In this document: piece by piece, positions 61,864-64,000 of the stretch
Numbering within the stretch: position 1 is the stretch's first letter
Layout of the letters: each line of letters opens with the position of its first letter
Assembly (NCBI RefSeq): GCF_011761235.1
Contig: NZ_JAAOYW010000002.1
Location: forward strand, 1,116,001-1,180,000
Source: Frigoribacterium faeni
GTDB taxonomy: Bacteria; Actinomycetota; Actinomycetes; Actinomycetales; Microbacteriaceae
DNA length: 64,000 nucleotides
Direction: 5' to 3'
Translations under genes and position numbers: made by a program
Notes under the pieces: model-generated
The model's input: the letters and a program-made list of their open reading frames with translations, nothing else
Database searches by the model: none
Told to the model about the DNA's origin: nothing

Positions 61864-63951
61864 CTAGCCGATCAGCGACGGCCGCAGGTCGCGCAGCGTC
61901 CGGCGCCGGGTCATCCGTGCGGTCGCGACGAGCGACACGAGCAGCGCCCCGAACAGCCAGCAGGCGAGCACGCCCGCGTCGCCCCAGGCGGTGGCCGTGC
62001 TGCCGCCGTACATCACCTGGCGCAGCCCGTCGGTGGCGTAGCTCATCGGCAGCGCGAAGTGCAGCGCGGCGAGCGGCCCGGGCAGCGTCTGCCACGGGAA
62101 CGTGCCGCCGGCCGTCACGAGCTGCACCACCATCAGCACCAGCCCGAGGAACTGCCCGACGCTGCCGAGCAGCACGTTGAGCGTCATGATGATCGCGGCG
62201 AAGGTCGCGCTCGCCAGGGCCATCAGCCCGATCATGCCCCAGGTGTGCACGACCTCGAACCCGAGGGCGCCCCGCACGATCGCGAACAGCGCGACCATCT
62301 GCACGGCGCCGAGCATCGCGGGCGTCAGCCACCCCGCGACGACGACCCGCGCGGGCGCGGCGGAGGCCGTGATGGCCCGCTTCGACACCGGCTTGACGAT
62401 GAGGAACAGCGCGTAGATGCCGATCCACGCCGCGAGGCTGATGAAGAACGGCGCGAGTCCCGCGCCGTAGGTGCCGGCGCTGGTGAGCGGCTGGTCGGCG
62501 ACGTCGACGGGGTCGCTGATCGCCGACGCCTGGTCGTCGCGGCTCTGCTCGGTGCTCGCGGGGATCTCGCCCAGGCCGCTCTGCAGCCCGTCGCGCAGCT
62601 GCACGGCGCCGTCGTCGAGCGACACGAGCCCGTCGTGCAGGCTGACCGTGCCCGTGCTGAGCGTGTCGAGTCCGCTCGACAATGCGGCCGAGCCCGTCTC
62701 GAGCTCGTCGAGGCCGGTCGACAACGAGGAGGCGCCCGAGGCCGCCGAGGACGCCCCCGTCGCCAGCGTCGAGGCCCCGTCGGCCGCGTCGGAGATGCCG
62801 CCCGTCAGGGCCGGGGTCGCCGCGGCGAGGGCGGCGGCGCCGGTCGAGACCTGGTCCGCGCCGCTCGCGAGCGTGCCGACCTGCCCGTTCAGCTGCTGCA
62901 CCTGCGCGTTCGCGTCGGCCAGGCCGTCGGTGACGGGGGCGAAGTAGGTCGCGACCTCGCCGGCGGAGGCGACCGCCTCCTCCTGCGTCTGTCCCTGGGA
63001 GACGAAGAAGGCGACCAGCTGCCGCCCGATCTCGGCCTGGGTCGCGGGGGCGGCGTCGGCCGCCGCCTGGCTCGTCGCGGCGGCCTCGCCGACGGCGGTC
63101 GCGAGCCGGTCGTTGCCCTCGGCCACGCGGGCGGCGCCGTCGGCGAGCTGCTGCGTGCTCGCGGGCAGGCCGGCGGTCTGGTCGCGCAGCTGGTCGAGCC
63201 CGGTCGACAGGGCCGTCGCGCCGGTGCTCAGCTGTGAGGTGCCGGCGGCGAGCGACCGTGCCCCCGTCGCCGCGCTCGACGCCCCGGTCGCCAGCTGGTC
63301 GGCCCCCGAGGAGGCGTCGGCCGCGCCGGTGCTGAGCTGCTCGGCCCCCGAGACGGCCGAGCCGGCACCGTCGACGAGCTGGCCGGCGCCGTCGACGGCG
63401 CTGCCGAGGCTCGTGCGGATGTCGGCGAGGCCGACGAGCAGGGTGGACGCCGCCTCCTTGCCGACCTTCTCGGCGACCGAGGCGCGGATCGTCTTGCCGG
63501 CCTGCTCGGCGATCGTCGTCGACAGGTAGCTGTTCGTGTCGTTGGTCGCGAGCACGATCTCGGCGCGCTGCGGGTCGTCGGAGCTCGCCGACGACAGGTC
63601 GGCGCTGAAGTCGCGGGGGAGGGTGAACGTGAAGTCGTAGGTCCCGTCGCGCAGGCCCGCCGCGGCCTCGGCCGACGACACGGCGTGCCAGTCGAAGTCG
63701 CCGCCGTCGACGACCTCGTCGGCGACCTGGTCGCCGTAGTTCGTGGCGGTCCCGTCGACGACGGCGCCCCGGTCGTCGTTCACCAGCGCGGCGGGCACCT
63801 GGTCGAGCTTCGCGTACGGGTCCTGGTTGGCCCAGAGGTAGAGGCCGCCGTAGAGCAGCGGGACGGTCATCAGGGCGACGAGCGCGAGGCGCGCGAGGCC
63901 GGTGGAGGTGAGCCGCTGCAGCTCGGCTCGGACGACGGCGACGATCTTCAC
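61864..63951 (-). CDS. YhgE/Pip-family membrane protein (ABC-2-like)
   Basis: 695 residues from GTG 63951. One N-terminal helix (about 20-42, ALVALMTVPLLYGGLYLWA, followed by NQDPYAKLDQVPAALVNDDRGA), a ~450-residue extracytoplasmic part, then about five C-terminal helices (PFFISLAAWIGIYALFLI onward) like ABC-2 permeases. The outer part is a tape of quasi-heptad units such as GADQLATGASSAATGARSL and LSTGLDELETGSAALSSGL, predicted to form a long coiled or beta-helical stalk. The family includes the phage receptor Pip of Lactococcus and ESX/MMPL-associated proteins; here the substrate is unknown. An RBS AGAGGA lies 10 nt upstream, and a GTGA overlap with an upstream gene is likely. Confidence 0.88.
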   Translation of the reverse strand: MKIVAVVRAELQRLTSTGLARLALVALMTVPLLYGGLYLWANQDPYAKLDQVPAALVNDDRGAVVDGTATNYGDQVADEVVDGGDFDWHAVSSAEAAAGLRDGTYDFTFTLPRDFSADLSSASSDDPQRAEIVLATNDTNSYLSTTIAEQAGKTIRASVAEKVGKEAASTLLVGLADIRTSLGSAVDGAGQLVDGAGSAVSGAEQLSTGAADASSGADQLATGASSAATGARSLAAGTSQLSTGATALSTGLDQLRDQTAGLPASTQQLADGAARVAEGNDRLATAVGEAAATSQAAADAAPATQAEIGRQLVAFFVSQGQTQEEAVASAGEVATYFAPVTDGLADANAQVQQLNGQVGTLASGADQVSTGAAALAAATPALTGGISDAADGASTLATGASSAASGASSLSTGLDELETGSAALSSGLDTLSTGTVSLHDGLVSLDDGAVQLRDGLQSGLGEIPASTEQSRDDQASAISDPVDVADQPLTSAGTYGAGLAPFFISLAAWIGIYALFLIVKPVSKRAITASAAPARVVVAGWLTPAMLGAVQMVALFAIVRGALGFEVVHTWGMIGLMALASATFAAIIMTLNVLLGSVGQFLGLVLMVVQLVTAGGTFPWQTLPGPLAALHFALPMSYATDGLRQVMYGGSTATAWGDAGVLACWLFGALLVSLVATARMTRRRTLRDLRPSLIG

Positions 63952-64000
63952 GGTCGGGGGTCCTCTCGTGTCGGGGCGACCGCGCTGTCGTCGGGGGTGG
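63948..64000 (-). CDS. Possible C-terminal end of an upstream gene
   Basis: Reading minus strand from the window edge, an open frame encodes TPDDSAVAPTREDPRP and then TGA overlapping the GTG of the YhgE/Pip gene (GTGA). The same 4-nt overlap joins many genes in this window, which is the only reason to call it; 16 residues do not allow identification. Confidence 0.35.
   Translation of the reverse strand, partial: TPDDSAVAPTREDPRP

Overview
The window is a very GC-rich actinobacterial chromosome segment (nearly every third codon position is G or C, GTG starts are frequent, and many genes start at a GTGA or ATGA overlap). The gene content (HspR/ClpB heat shock, DUF3151, DUF3060 lipoproteins, DUF11 adhesin with an LAxTG-type anchor) and a strong tendency to leaderless genes fit the family Microbacteriaceae. 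That placement is inferred from protein style, not from a marker gene. No tRNA, rRNA, insertion sequence, phage gene or CRISPR array was recognised.

Layout. 1-2.0 kb: the 3' end of hspR, an RsmC/RlmG-type methyltransferase and a small hypothetical gene. 2.1-11.9 kb (minus strand): an accessory surface/secretion island with four paralogous secreted proteins (a Trp-motif lectin-like head followed by 5-7 Ig-like modules) and two almost identical DUF3060 lipoproteins. It is arranged as two transcription units with look-alike promoters and near-identical terminators. 12.0-15.0 kb: an N-domain-less clpB with a clear HspR operator (HAIR), then trpF. 15.1-21.4 kb: a MacB-like ABC exporter (permease, ATPase, peptidoglycan-binding adaptor) with two paralogous four-cysteine lipoproteins, divergent from an OmpR/histidine-kinase pair that probably controls it. 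21.4-30.5 kb: housekeeping genes (threonine aldolase, a UDP-glucose-dehydrogenase-like fragment, AEC transporter, xthA, pyrE, a huge disordered septum-formation-domain protein, HAD phosphatase, TrmH methyltransferase).

30.5-42.5 kb: envelope polysaccharide region. Two divergent OafA/SGNH acyltransferases are followed by a minus-strand exopolysaccharide operon (Wzc-like kinase, Wzb-like phosphatase, glycosyltransferase, Wzx-like flippase, Wzy-like polymerase), in which every junction is a GTGA overlap, with a DUF1972 glycosyltransferase upstream. 42.8-61.3 kb: one plus-strand operon of a 5,094-residue secreted protein with 39 DUF11-type repeats and a C-terminal LAFTG sorting signal, a small lipoprotein, and a 910-residue LuxR-family ATPase regulator (LAL/MalT type); all three genes overlap by 4 nt. 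61.4-64.0 kb: a DUF3151 gene and a YhgE/Pip-family membrane protein.

The unifying theme is the cell surface: secreted Ig proteins, polysaccharide synthesis and O-acylation, a giant wall-anchored fibre and envelope-stress-type transport. The most unusual units are the four-paralog Ig/DUF3060 island and the giant-adhesin/lipoprotein/LAL-regulator operon. A second recurring signal is regulatory: at least twelve genes have a -10-like hexamer ending 6-8 nt before the start codon, which predicts leaderless mRNAs.
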